A stretch of 64,000 bases of DNA from Carallia brachiata. Taxonomy: Eukaryota > Streptophyta > Magnoliopsida > Malpighiales > Rhizophoraceae. The notes beneath the pieces were generated by a model. It made no database searches, had not been told where the DNA came from, and saw only the letters and a program-made list of their open reading frames with translations. The position numbers and the translations under genes are program-made. Of this stretch, positions 10,705 to 23,200 are shown piece after piece. The number at the start of each line of letters is the position of its first letter. Position 1 is the stretch's first letter. The DNA lies in assembly GCA_021464245.1 (NCBI GenBank), contig JADCRB010000095.1, positions 62,001-126,000 of the forward strand, written 5' to 3'.

Positions 10705-11398
10705 CTCCCAGCTAAATTGGAGATGAAACGGCGAATGTAGGCCAGCTTTCCTTGTAGACTTCGCAGTTCGTGCAGGTTTTTAGGTTCAGGCATCTTTTGA
10801 ATTGCCTCAACCTTTGACTGATCAACTTCGATTCCACGATGGCGCACCACGAACCCAAGAAACTTTCCTGATGTGACACCGAATGCGCACTTGAGAGGGT
10901 TCATTTTGAGCTGATGCCTCCGAAGTCTTTCGAACACTGTCTTGAGATCCTCGAGGTGGTCTTTGCGCTTCTTAGTCTTTACAACTAAGTCATCAACATA
11001 ACATTCTACAATCTTGTGCAGCATGTCATCAAAAATTTTTTGCATAGCACGTTGATAAGTGGCGCCAGCATTTTTCAATCCAAACGGCATAACTTTGTAG
11101 CAGTATATACCTTTTGGGGTGCGGAATGCTGTCAACTCCTCGTCTTCTGGTGCCATTCTGATTTGGTTATAGCCTGAAGAACCATCCATGAAGACAATGC
11201 TTCGTGACCCGTTGTTGCATCGACTGTGATCTCCGTTATGGGCAATGGAAAGTCATCTTTCGGGCAGGCCTTGTTAAGATCTCGAAAATCAACACATACC
11301 CTCAACTGTCCATTCTTCTTTCTTACCGGGACAATGTTGGCAATCCACGTTGGGTAGGTGACCTCTCGGATGAAGCCGGCATTGATCAGCTTGTTCAC
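10614..11398 (-). pseudogene. Ty3 reverse transcriptase, frameshifted; RNase H deleted
   Basis: Two overlapping frames carry the RT domain. 11398-11132 has WIANIVPVRKKNGQLRVCVD (palm, first catalytic Asp region) and 11189-10650 has MDGSSGYNQI, MPFGLKNAGATYQR and the YVDD box (CYVDDLVVK). They are separated by a frameshift near 11190. The connection domain (LHELRSLQGKLAYIRRFI) follows. The sequence then jumps from MKKDVNFEWE into the integrase core at about 10650, so no RNase H remains. RT copies element RNA into DNA. Mobilisation would need enzymes supplied by another copy. Confidence 0.9.
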
Positions 11399-12123
11399 CT
11401 CCTCCTCGATTTGTGGAATGAGTTCCGGGCGGAACCGTCGTTGTGGCTGCTTGACAGAACGACACCCTTCTTTACTGCTAGACGATGCACCGCAATTTTT
11501 GGGTCAAGTCCAGGCATTTCTTTGTAACTCCATGCGAACACGTCCCTGTATTGACTTAATACCTGAACATATTCTTGCTCTTCTTCTGCAGTAAGTAAAG
11601 CACTTACAAATGTAGGTCGAGGATCTTCCGGAGAGCCAAGATTGACCTCCTTGAGTTCATCAACAGTTGCTTGGCCACCATCTTCAAGTTCCGGGGGAGC
11701 CTCCTTCACTTCACCATCTGATGAGTCGGAATCAGCCTCCTCGCTAATTGTGACATGAAATGCAGAACCTCTGACTTCACCTTCTTTGTTTGACTGGATA
11801 AGCCTGTCTTGTTTGGTGGTGGTGGTGATGGCACGTGCATCAGCTGCTCGGCTTCGGCTCTTTAGCGTGATCCGCACAGGTGACTTCTCCTGATAGCCTA
11901 AGCCAGGTCGGGACTGTGATGTTTGAGAAGCGGCGCCATGTGTGGACGGCAGCGTACCCATTGTGCTCGGGTTTGAGAAGTCATAGCCCGCCTTTGCCAA
12001 AAGCTTGTATGCATTAGGATCAAATCCTTCATGTGTTCTTCTTTCTGGAAGTGAGCCGCCTTCGACTGCCCCCGTGTGTGGTTTGACAAAGCCTTTTAAT
12101 GGTTTTGAAGATAACCGGCTCAA
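11395..12123 (-). pseudogene. Ty3 pol linker between protease and reverse transcriptase
   Basis: The frame covers the protease-RT linker and RT N-terminus: the glycine-rich LGYQEKSPVRITLK segment, an acidic stretch, EEEQEYVQVLSQYRDVFAWS and PKIAVHRLAVKKGV. A frameshift about 40 codons before the next Met-led RT frame breaks it (near 11440). This layout is usual upstream of RT in Tat-like elements. Confidence 0.8.
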
Positions 12124-12153
12124 TCTTTGGTATCGGCAGAGTGTAAGTCTCCT

Positions 12154-12850
12154 TCAGGTTGTGCAGCTCCTTTGTTTTGGGTTGGCTATGACCTTGCTCC
12201 TGTTTAAGATCAATACAATAAGAGAAAGGGGGTTGACCTTCTGAGCGTCGTGACTTCGGCACATAGCGTAGGACTGGAGTGGAGCTTGAAGATGCAACAT
12301 CCTTCGGACGAGTTCAGCAGGCTGTGGCAGCTTTTCATTTGTTGGAGCCTGGGGTTGGGCATTGGCAGGTTCTTCGACAGCTTTTCCCTTTTTGTGGATG
12401 CCCCCAGTCCAAGTAGCTTTTGATGGAATGATCTCCGGATTGTCTGTGTCAGTGTAGAAGACTGCATCCGCCAAATGTGATTCAGCATCATCGAACGGCT
12501 TTAAGTCAGCATTGACCTTTTGAACGCCACCATTGTAGTACTTGAAGCACTGATGCAGGCTTGAGAGCACAACTCCATTTCCATGAATCCACGGTCGTCC
12601 TAGCAACATCTTATATGTGGTACGTGCATCAATCACGTGAAATAGAGTGCTAGAAGTGAGATTACCGATAGTTAGCTCCAAGCGAATCATCCCAATTGCT
12701 TTCTGTCCTCCTTGATTAAAGCCATGAATCATCAAGCGGCTGTCTGATAATTCATCAATGCCATGCCGAGCTCCTTTATGGTGGATTTTGGGATAATATT
12801 GACTGCTGACCATCGTCGATCAGAATACGTCGGACCTTCTGTTCTCTCAC
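12154..12850 (-). pseudogene. Ty3 aspartic protease domain, broken at the active site
   Basis: RRILIDDG marks the retropepsin active-site loop (a DDG variant common in plant Ty3 elements). The frame is lost directly after this loop by a one-base shortfall and continues in another phase with GFNQGGQKAIGMIRLELTIG and KMLLGRPWIHGNGVVLS, the flap and C-terminal strands. Protease cleaves the Gag-Pol polyprotein. The break in the active site alone would inactivate this copy. Confidence 0.85.
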
Positions 12851-13151
12851 ATAGCCTGATACATACAGCGGCCGATTGTGGGGTTTGGACCCCAGCAGGA
12901 GATCCTCATCTGAAAATGAGATAGCAGAGTAACATCCGACGTGATTTTGGCCGTCTGTTGCTCCGCTGAGTTAGAATCATTTGATGGCTGATTCAGCTGA
13001 GGTCTGGAGAGTATTGCTGACTTGATTTTGCCACACTTCTGTTGATTGCAAAGCTATAAACAGCTGAGGGTTAGCGAGAAGGGTTTGGAGAGCTTCATAT
13101 ACCTTCTCCGTTGTCGACTTTTTGTTGTCGAGCGGCTCCTCCTTACGTGTG

Positions 13152-14702
13152 TCACCTCTTCTGATGGTTTTGAAGTGATGGTGGTCTGGTTTGAGGTATG
13201 CCTTCCTGGTCCAGAATGATTTTATTCTGGCTTTTGAGCTTCATGATTAGCTCCTTCAGGACGAAACACTTCTCGGTTGGATGACTTACTATCCGGTGAT
13301 ATTTGCAGAATCTCGGATCGCTGACTCGATCCTTTTCATTCGGCCGCTTGCACTCTGGGAGTTCGATCAGCTTCGCCTCCAAGAGTTGTTCAAGATGTCG
13401 GGGACGTCTGAGTCGGGGAATGGATACTGCTTCTGCTCCAACTCTCGCAATGTCACCTTCCGCCTTTCCTGTTGTTTTGGCTGAGTTATTTGGGTCGGAG
13501 GATTTACCTTAGCTTTGGCGCCCACTTTTACTGGTGCGGCTTCAACAGTCATCACTTCTTTCCTTTTCCGGAGCTGTTGGGTTTCTTAATCTCCCTTCTG
13601 CCCCCTTGCTGGTCCAACTGGATGGGAACCGTGCCTCCGGAAGTCTGGATGCTTATCTCCATATCATGTGCGCGGGTCGCCAGTTCTTCGAAAGTTCGGG
13701 GTTTGACACCCTGCAGGATGTATAACAGCTCCCAATGCATTCCTGGATGCACATCTCCACGGCAGAAGTCTCCGTCAGGCGATCTTTGCAGTCCAAGCTG
13801 AGGGCACGCCATCTGTTGATGTATTCGACAACGGGCTCTCCTTTCTTTGTTTGGTGCTGGTAAGCTCCATCATACTTACCGTCCTTCGAGTGCTGAAAAA
13901 TCTGTTGAGGAACTCTCGTTGTAGCTGTTCCCAACTGTCGATCGATTCTGGTTCAAGATTTATGAACCAGGTGAAAGCGGTCTCCCTGAGTGAACGAACA
14001 AACTGCTTCACCAAGAGATCTCCGTAAGTCCCTGCGTTGTTGCAGGTTTCAACGAAGTGGGCGATGTGCTGTTTGGGATCGCCTCGTCCGTCGAATTGTT
14101 GAAATTTGGGCGGTGGTAGCCCAAGGGCATGTTGAGACTTTCGATCCGTCTGGTGTACGGTTTGACGTACATCTGTGATCCTTGGAAGGATGTAGCTTGT
14201 TGCAGTCGGATCGTATTGGCTATCATTTCCTGCAATTGTTGAACAGATAGCGAAGCTACAGAATTTGAGGGTGGCAGCTGTGTAGAACTACCTGGTCGCT
14301 TTTCTGCAGGGAAGACGTCGGCTGGTGTGGCTTCTGGAGTGAAACCGGGTGGATATGGTTGCTCCTCGCGGATTTCAGGATCAACTTGGATCGGGGCTTT
14401 TCCTTTGAGAGCGGCGATCTGTTGATCTTTTTCCTCCACGACTCTGATCAGCTGCAAAATTTTGTTCTCCAATTCTGAAATCTTTCTTCTGTGCTGGTTG
14501 TGTTGGTCATCATGACGGCAACAGATGAGGCTCCGGGAAAGACTGGGGGAGAAAACTCTTCTGATTCTTCTGTGTGAGTCGGATTTTGTTGAGCAGGCTT
14601 CGTCGTGTTGCCCCCGACTTCGATCGGGGTGGGTGATCGACTCCTCCATGCGGCAAGAGAGTCAGAGGAGAGATCCTGTTGTGCAAGCTGTGGACTCTCC
14701 AT
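13152..14702 (-). pseudogene. Ty3 gag, multiply frameshifted
   Basis: Successive frames cover an N-terminal acidic region (from an ATG at 14702), a coiled coil (ISELENKILQLIRVVEEKDQ), and the capsid-like Retrotrans_gag domain split over three phases: VKQFVRSLRETAFTWFINLE, then [19 protein letters not shown], then [20 protein letters not shown]. The trailing FCKYHRIVSHPTEKCFVLKE motif is characteristic of this plant Gag family. Phase changes occur near 14490, 14100, 13860 and 13740, so no full Gag can be made. Gag forms the virus-like particle. Confidence 0.88.
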
Positions 14703-14790
14703 TTCGATGTTTTGTCGGGTTTGGACGGTAAGAAATTGTGTCCGTCCCCGGGTTTCTGAACCTGCGTACCCAGGTAGCGTAGTTGATGCA

Positions 14791-14848
14791 GGCAGTGGAG
14801 CCGTTGCCTTCTTTTTTGCGGCAGTGGAGCCGTTGCCTTCTTTTTTGT
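14791..14848. repeat. 29-bp direct tandem duplication in the Ty3 leader
   Basis: GGCAGTGGAGCCGTTGCC plus a poly-T tail occurs at 14791 and again at 14820. It is followed (14875-15020) by a T-rich low-complexity leader between the primer site and gag. Confidence 0.9.
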
Positions 14849-15051
14849 GCCATTTGATGTGCTGAACACCTGTAAAATTTTTTTTTTTTTTTACTTTTTA
14901 CTTTTTACTTTTTTTTTTTACTTTTTTTCTTTTTACCTTTTTTTTTTACTTTTTTACTTTTTACCTTTTTTTTTTTACTTTTTTTTTTACTCTCGGCTCC
15001 CCTTTTACCTCCTTTTTTTTTTTTAAGGAATAAGAGATGGGAGGTGAAGAT

Positions 15052-15069
15052 GTCCCACCGAGCGTGCCA
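15052..15069 (-). promoter_or_regulatory. Primer-binding site of the Ty3 element
   Basis: On the minus strand TGGCACGCTCGGTGGGAC begins six bases inside the 5' LTR boundary. The position and the leading TGG (pairing with a tRNA CCA end) are as expected. It is not the initiator-Met site used by copia elements; the tRNA was not identified. Confidence 0.75.
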
Positions 15070-15075
15070 AAAATT

Positions 15076-15732
15076 TGTAAAGCGTAAATTTCGAGTCTAA
15101 AACAATTAAACTCGAAAATACAAAAATAAATTACAAATAAAAATTGTAAAGTAAAAGAAAATTTACGTGGGGTCGATCTCCGTAGATCCTCCGATTAGTG
15201 TTCCTTTTTTGACTCCGTCAAGGGCTGCACGAGCTTGATCTTGACAGAAATAATTTCCACCGCTTTTTCTTGAACTGGATAGACTGAAACTGTATCTGAT
15301 TTGGATGTTTTGACTACGTTTAGGAACCGTAGAGACTCGATCTGAGCCGATCTGACTTAATTTCACCGAGGGTCGAATGGACTTGTTCTCGGATGAGTTG
15401 CCTGGATTTTGCTGAGGGCCGTATGAGACTTAATCCCAGCCGGATTTGTAATATTTTGATTTTTTTTTTTTTACTATCTCTCTCTTTTTTTTTTCTTTTT
15501 TTTTTTTTTTTCGCTGCTTTTTTTTTTTTTTTTTTCCTTTTTCGCTTTTTCGCTGCTCTTTTCTTCTGCTTCATTTCAATTGGGGGGCCATTTATAAGCC
15601 TCCCCCACCTGCCTGCCACCAACCAATTGGTTGGTGACATTAAAAGTTGGCAGTTGCCAACCTTGACTTCAAGGTTGGCGGCTGCCAACCAAGATATTAT
15701 TATTATTATCATTTTTTAATTATTAGTTTACA
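15076..15732 (-). repeat. 5' LTR of the Ty3 element
   Basis: 657 bp, TG...CA, collinear with the copy at 7133-7798. It contains the same poly-T and (ATT)n tracts, shortened. As the upstream LTR it would hold the element promoter; no specific TATA box was assigned. Confidence 0.93.
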
Positions 15733-17259
15733 CCACTCTTTTACTAACATTTGTATTATATATGTCAAAAGAAATTAAATCGTAGGTCTGTGCCCGTAAA
15801 ACAAAGCTGGTAGGCCCTTTTTTTTTTTGGGAAATATTTTAAAATTTTTATCACTGAACATATATTGGCAAACCAAATTATTATTTTAAAAAATCATGAT
15901 AAATATTACGACAATTTTTTCACAAAATTTTATAAAAAAATTTCAAATTTTAAGATAATATTAAATCTGCATAATATTTAATTTTTAAAACAGTCATAAA
16001 AAAATTAATTCGTGATAAATTATAAAAAAAATCTGTATTGCTCTATTTTAAAATCATATTAATTTATTTTACATTCATTTGGATTTTGCCGGTCCCTTCA
16101 CCAACCTTTTTTCATCAAAGGAAATCATTACATTAAATAAATGTGATTCTATACATAAATTTGATACAAAAATATTACAAGAATTTGCATAAAACATGAA
16201 TAAGAAATGACACCAATAACCTACCAATATGATATAAATAATTAATAAATAATTAGACTTGAAATTTATTTTGATAAAACTCTTTTGAAGATACTACTTG
16301 AACAAAAATCAGTCAGATTAAACTAAATTAAACAACAAATATCGCATTTGTAAGAATGTGTGACAAAAATCGGTCGAATACACTCAGTAATGATTTTTAA
16401 TAATACTAAATAACAAACAAACAGTAGAATAAAAGCTACACTAACAAACAGAAAATACATAATAGGCCCTTCACCAACCAGATAGGGCCACTCGAAGTTT
16501 TTTAAAGTATAAAATACATATGGATTAGCAGTGCGGTGGACACCAGCTTGTCAAATCAGAAATGTGTCGGTAGGAAATATTAATGAACCAGTCTTTATCT
16601 CAGATTTAGGCTTTAGGCTTTTCATTGCACATGATCGTCAATTAGAGGGCAAATCGCCTAATTGGGAATTGGGTTTGACTGACCAATTTAAATAAGCTGA
16701 GAACTGATTGTCCACAGTCCTTAGCTGAGAAAATTGATGGCTTTGATTGCAATAATTAATATTTTTTTTGTATATTTTTTTTTCTTATTAAAAATATTAC
16801 AGAAATAAATTTGTTAATAAATTAATTGAGTTAAACGGAAAAAGTTAAAAAAAAATAAAAAGTAAAGGACTAAAATGTGACATAGAAACATATAACGAAA
16901 AATCAATGGCAAAATTTAGGGGAAAAAAAATTGCGCCGCCCTCAGCCAACCAAGAGGAGAGCAGGTCGCAATCTCCTTTTTAATCTGCAATAATAGTTAA
17001 AAATTCCGTAAATCCACAAAATACTTTACTTTTAGCTAATCAAATTGTCCACAGACCAAACTAGCAAGGGTCCAAGATGTTCATTTTCAATCCAAATTAG
17101 AATACCATCAACATGCATCCGGACACCCAATTATCCCACAAGTACATAATTGGATTTCTAGCTACCCCAAAGCAATTACTTCAAGCAGTTTTCGGTGGCC
17201 AACCCGACTAGGCTGATTACAGGTACACAAGGGAATCTGTGTGCACGTGTGACAGGTAC
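15733..17259. other. Intergenic DNA downstream of the cyclin J18 gene
   Basis: AT-rich, with no coding exon recognised. 16090-16480 is a diverged copy of sequence lying beside the copia insertion (separate entry). Confidence 0.45.
16090..16480 (-). repeat. Diverged copy of the 3' flank of the hydrophobic-protein ORF
   Basis: Blocks such as GGAAATCATTACATTAA, ACATAAA-TGATAC-AAA and CAACAAATATCGCATTT recur in the same order at 18533-18582 and 23609-23830. The copia element splits that second copy. On the minus strand this is the 3'-UTR-like DNA that follows the ORF at 24244-23957, so 16090-16480 looks like the 3' end of a second, otherwise lost copy. Similarity is roughly 65-75% by eye. Confidence 0.6.
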
Positions 17260-20200
17260 CTAAAATGTGTCCATTTTAATGGAAGGACGCTTTCTTCTGC
17301 AATGATCACGGGTCCAACCTGAAGGACGAAGGACATGCTTGAGAATGTCTCTGACGACATCCAGAATCTCTTCTTCATTGCAAGAGGTCACGAACTTCAC
17401 TGCTCCAAGGACAGAAATTCTCATTAAATTTTGTATTAACGGGTAAAAGGGGTGGTGCAAATTGAAGGACTTATCACATAAGACTATTTTATTTGCTTAA
17501 TGCTGTCAAAAATTCTTGTCCACTTAGACGGGTAAAACAGGGGAATTCATAAAACATTTGGAAAATTTGTCGTCATGAACCTTGCTTCGCAAAGTCACGA
17601 GTTTAAGTGGTAGAAATAATTTTTTGTATAATCATAGAATAAAACTGTATACATCTAATCATTCTTCCGACCTTATAACGTTAGAGTCTTATCTGAATAT
17701 GCCCCTTTTTAACATGTTTATAACTGATGGTATAATTCATTGAAGAAGATTTCACCGAACATGTCACATCTTCCAACAAAAATTACAATGCCTTTACACA
17801 TACATCAATCACCACTTTATGATTATGTCAACATAGGTATTAAATTTCTAATTGAAAGTTTGCCCAAATGTTAGGTTAATGACATCACTTAATCCAGTAG
17901 TAACATAGCCAACCGGCTATTAATGGTCATTATGATAATGTAGAAAATGATTAAGAAGAGTAAAACAGAGTTTAATGAAACCTCTGACCAAACATCTCGG
18001 CATAGTCAAACTTAAATAATGCAACTTTATTATGTTGAACAAGGTCAGGTAGGTACTAGATAATAAGTATCCGTTTAAGTTGAGCAATTAATAAAGAACT
18101 GACTGCTAATGGCTAACACTTTTTTATCTCATAAAACTAGCAATGTTAGGTATAAGTGACATTTGATTAGGTCTGTTAAACCAAATATCCCCCTTCAGTT
18201 CATAAGCAATAATCAACAATAAGTGACCCGCAACTTGTACCCAATAATTGGTGACTAATTATTAAATTGATAGCAACCAAGAAAGATAATATTAAAAAGT
18301 ATAATCTGATCTCACTCACTTTTAGGAAAGTTAAGTTAACTAAATACCAAATATGAGAGAGAAAAAGAATTTTAAGGAATCCAGCCGAAATAAGAAAAAG
18401 AAATTTAAGGAAGAGACATAACATTGATTCCTATTATACTAAAAAAAAAAGGTGAATAAACTAAATAATCACCATAATATTAAATAAACACCATAATATT
18501 AGATAAAAGTGAATTTTCTTTTGAGTGAAGGAAATCATTACATTAATTTGTGCGAATTTTGTACATAAAACTGATACGAAAGTGTGGAAATTCAGTTCCT
18601 AACTGAAGAATTTGGTTATCATCTCCTATTTGAATTTAAATGTAAGATAAGATGATATCATATTTTATCCGATTAGTTTTCTGGTCCCATTAGATCAGGT
18701 GTTGGTGTTCAAAATTCAAAAGGAGAGTAATCTCCTTATTTTTGGTTTTAGGATTAGGAGATAAGACCTATTGTACAAAGGCTATAAATAGTTCTGCTAT
18801 CTTGTATTTTTTGATTAAGCATCAGTTGAATAAAAATTTTACTGCACACAATTCTCAAAATCTACATAGTATCAGAGCAAGATGATCTGAACCTTTGCCT
18901 CTAGTAAATTTATCATGTCCAACAAAGGGGAAACAATGTCCAATCCTGGAGCTGTCATCACCAGCAGTCTCAGCGGATCAGAAGGCTCGAGTCTTCAAAT
19001 CACAGGTCACAAACTCAACGGACAAAATTTCCTTCAATGGTCTCAGTCCGTTATGATGTTTATTTGTGGAAAAGGGAAAGAGGACTACCTCACAGGGGCT
19101 GTTACACCTCCAGAGGAGAATGATCTGAAATTCGAAGGCTGGAAGTCAGAGAACAGCATGGTAATGTCATGGTTGATCAATTCCATGACTACTGACATTG
19201 GAAAAAATTTTATGTATTACAAGACTGCTAAAGAAATCTGGGAGGCAGCAAAAGAAACCTACTCTAACAGAGACAATACCTCTGAAATTTTTGAAATCAA
19301 GAGCATCCTCCATGATCAACGCCAAGGTGATCTCCCGGTGACAGAATATTTTAATATTCTGACATGTCATTGGCAGCAGCTCGACATGCTCGAAGAATTT
19401 GAATGGAAATGTTCCGATGATTCCAAGAAATATAAGGACATCATTGAAAAGGATCGAATTTATAAATTCCTCCTTGGCCTTAATAAAAATCTTAATGAAG
19501 TTCGTGGAAGAATCCTCAGCGCTAAGCCACTACCTAGCATTCGAGAAGTATTTTTAGAAGTTCGAAGAGAAGAGAGCAGGAAAAAGGTGATGTTAGGATC
19601 TCAAAACACTATTCTTGCCCCAGAAAATTCAGCCCTAGCTACTCGAGGACCCAATTCAGCAACAATACTGATAATCGACAAAGAAAGGAAGACCATGGTG
19701 TGAACACTGTCGCAAACTAGGACACAAAAAGAGACATTGGAAAATTCATGGAAAGCCAGCAGACTGGAAACCATCACGTCCTTCCCAGGAGCGGGACAGC
19801 TGTGGCCATTTAGCTGCCACAGAGCCTCAAACCTCTGTTGAATCAAGCCCATTCAGTAAGGAAACAATTGGATCTACTGCAGAAAATGTTCCAGCATACT
19901 ATTCTACCACAATCGGTAATGGTTTCTAGCACAAAAAGGTAATTTTCTAAGAGCCTTAAGTGTAAAACGAGAGAAATCAAACTCATGGATTGTGGATTCA
20001 GGAGCATCAGATCATATGACAGGAGATATTTCCATATTTCATAAATATGATCCATGTTATGGCAATTTCATAGTCCGAATTGCAGATGGGTCACTCTCAA
20101 AAGTGGCTGGCACAGGTTCTGTTGTGATTTCAAAGGACCTGACCCTTGAATCTGTCCTATTTGTTCCAAGCTTAGATTGCAATTTGCTATCCATAAGCAA

Positions 20201-23200
20201 ACTTACACGAGATCTCAATTGTGTTACTAAATTTTCTTCAAATATTTGTGAATTTCAGGACTGGATTCGGGGAAGATTGGCAATGCTAGGATGTGTGCGA
20301 GACTCTATTCCTTAGAGGTGATAATCTTGAAAGACAATCTCAGAAGACTTCTTGTGTGTGGGTTATCTACTAGCAAAAATAAAGATGATGCAGTCATGTT
20401 ATGGCATTATCGATTAGGGCATCCAAATTTCTTGTATCTTGAAAAGTTTTCCCATCTTTATTCAATCAAAATTCAAAATTTTTCAGTGTGAGATTTGTCA
20501 ATTATCCAAACACACTCATAATACCTACCCTAAACAGCCCTACAAATCATCTCACCCTTTTTCATTGGTACATGGTGATATTTGGAGACCATTTAGGGTT
20601 AATAACATTACAGGTTCCAGGTGGTTTGCTACTTTCATTGATGATCACAAAGAGTCACATGGGTGTTTCTCATGAAAGAAAAATCAGAGGTTAGTCAGAT
20701 ATTTCAGAATTTCAACAAAATGGTCCAAACACAATTTCAAACCAAAATACAAGTCTTGAGAACTGACAATGGCAGAGAGTATTATCACTCCATACTCAGT
20801 TCATATCTCTTGGAATTCATATCTCTTGGAACAAGGCATAGTCCATCAAAGCTCAATTGTTCAAACTCCGCAGCAAAATGAAGTTGCAGAAAGGAAGAAT
20901 CGACATCTAATGGAGGTGGCAAGATCTCTCATGCTATCTACAAATGTTCCAAAGCATTTTTGGGGTGAGGCAGTCCTTACTGCGACATATCTTATCAATC
21001 GAATGCCATCTCGAGTCCTAAAATTCAAAACTCCATGTCAAGCCCTCCTTTCCACATATCCTCACACTCGGCTTATCTCATCTATTCCTACCAAGGTATT
21101 TGGATGTACTACCTTTGTTCACATAGACCAACATCAGAGCAAGTTAGATCCAAAATCCATCAAATGTATATTTCTTGGATACTCTCCCAACCAAAAAGGC
21201 TACAAATGTTACTCCCCAGTCACTAAGAAATTCTACAACTCCATGGATGTAACATTCTTTGAAAATCAACCTTATTATGCCAAATCTACTATTCAGGGGG
21301 AGAATCCTATCACAAGGGAATACCAGCTTTGGAAAACTAAATTATCTTCCACATCACAGTGTCCAATTATCCAATTTCTTCAATTGCTGAACCTACACAG
21401 CTCCTTACCATTGAACCTCCAAACACTTCTGAGTCCCAAACCCAGCAAATTCAGCCTGAGTGCAAATCCGAAGGCCACACAAGAAAAAGCTGACAAAGAT
21501 CTGATTGTCTATTCAAGGAGACAGAAAGCTCAAGAGGTTTTAGAGGATCATACACATTCCAAGCAAAACCTTGAATCTGAACTGAATTCAGAAAATCTTG
21601 AAATTTGCCCAGGTAACACTATTACTGAATCTGATTTTTCTGAGCCTTCTAATGATGTTGATCTGCCAATTGCTTTGAGAAAAGGTGTGAGATCATGTAC
21701 TCAACACCCAATTAGTAACTATGTTTCTTATGAAAAGTTGTCACCTAGTTTCCGAGCATTTGCTACTGCTCTCACCAATTTACAGATTCCAAACAACATA
21801 TATGAAGCCCTAAACCAACCAAAGTGGAAGGTGGCTGTTTTAGAAGAGATCCAAGCTCTAGAAAAGAACAACACATGGGAAATTGCAGATTTGCCCAAAG
21901 ACAAAAATCCCGTTGGATGCAAATGGATTTTTACAATCAAACACAAGGCTGATGGGAGCGTGGACAGGTTCAAAGCAAGACTTGTTGCAAAAGGATTTAC
22001 TCAATCCTATGGCATAGATTTCGAGGAGACATTTGCCCCGTTGCTAACTCAATTCAGTCCGAGTTTTGTTATCATTGGCAGCAAACTTGGATTGGCCACT
22101 TCATCAATTGGATGTCAAAAATGCATTCTTAAACGGTGACTTAGAAGAAGAAGTCTACATGAAGATTCCTCCGGGATTTGAAACTCAAGACAATGCCAAC
22201 AAAGTTTGCAGGCTCGAAAATCCTTGTATGGTCTCAAGCAATCCCCTCGTGCTTGGTTTGGTAGACTAACAAAAGTGGTAAAGAAGTGTGGTTTCTTACA
22301 ATGTCAATCAGATTACTATGTTTATTAAGCATACATCTGCAGGAAAAATGGCCATTCTCATTGTCTATGTAGATGACATAATCCTCACAGGAGATCATAA
22401 GGATGAAATAAGCAACCTAAAAAGGTTTTGCCAAAGAATTCGAGATCAAAGACCTTGGTTATCTCAATATTTTCTTGGCATGGATGGGTGGCACGATCAA
22501 GAAGTGGAATATCAGTCTCTCAAAGAAAGTACATTCTTGATTTACTAAAGAAACTGGGATGCTTGGATGCAAACCAGCAGATACTCCAATGGACCCAAAC
22601 AACAAAGTAGGAATGGAGGAAGGAAGTCCACTTGTTGACAAGGGTAGATATCAGAGACTTGTTGGTAAACTTATTTATCTTTCACATACAAGACCAGACA
22701 TTGGCTTTGCAGTAAGCATGGTGAGCCGGTTCATGAACAATCCAACTGAACAACATTTAGGAGCTATACATCGAATTCTACAATACTTAAAAAAGAATCC
22801 TGGTAAGGGGTTATTTTTTAAGAAAACTTCAGACAAGAATATTGAAGTGTTCTCAGATGCAGATTGGGCTGGATCAGTTACAGACAGAAGATCAACTACA
22901 GGGTATTGTACATATGTTTGGGGGAATTTGGTTACTTGGCGGAGCAAGAAACAATCTGTTGTTGCAAGAAGTGCAGAGGCTGAGTTTAGAGCTATGTCTC
23001 AAGGAATTTGTGAAGGAATTTGGCTAAGAAAAATACTTGGAGAGCTAAAAGTTACAGCTAGAGAGCCCATAAAGGTATTTTGTGACAATAAAGCAGCTAT
23101 AAGCATTGCAAAGAATCCAGTTCATCATGACAGGACAAAACATGTGGAAATTGATCGTCATTTCATCAAAGAGAAAGTAGAAGACAGAATTATCAAACTT

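Larger units (their letters stand above)
7133..15732 (-). mobile_element. Ty3 (Tat-like) LTR retrotransposon carrying a captured WOX gene
   Basis: An 8.6-kb element on the minus strand. Both LTRs begin TGTAAAG and end TTTACA. In element orientation the order is 5' LTR (15732-15076), primer-binding site, T/A-rich leader, gag, protease, reverse transcriptase, part of integrase, a 2-kb non-retroviral insert with two ORFs, polypurine tract, 3' LTR (7798-7133). RT motifs such as MPFGLKNAGATYQR and RHRGIEVD are typical of the Tat lineage of plant Ty3 elements rather than chromoviruses. Flanking 5-mers are TCACT on the left and CCACT on the right, so the target duplication is imperfect (4 of 5). Gag-pol has several frameshifts and a deletion, so this copy is non-autonomous. 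Confidence 0.93.

Noticed and set aside
14448..14869. Several overlapping frames as separate proteins upstream of gag
   Set aside because: They are alternative phases of the frameshifted gag N-terminus and its leader repeat.
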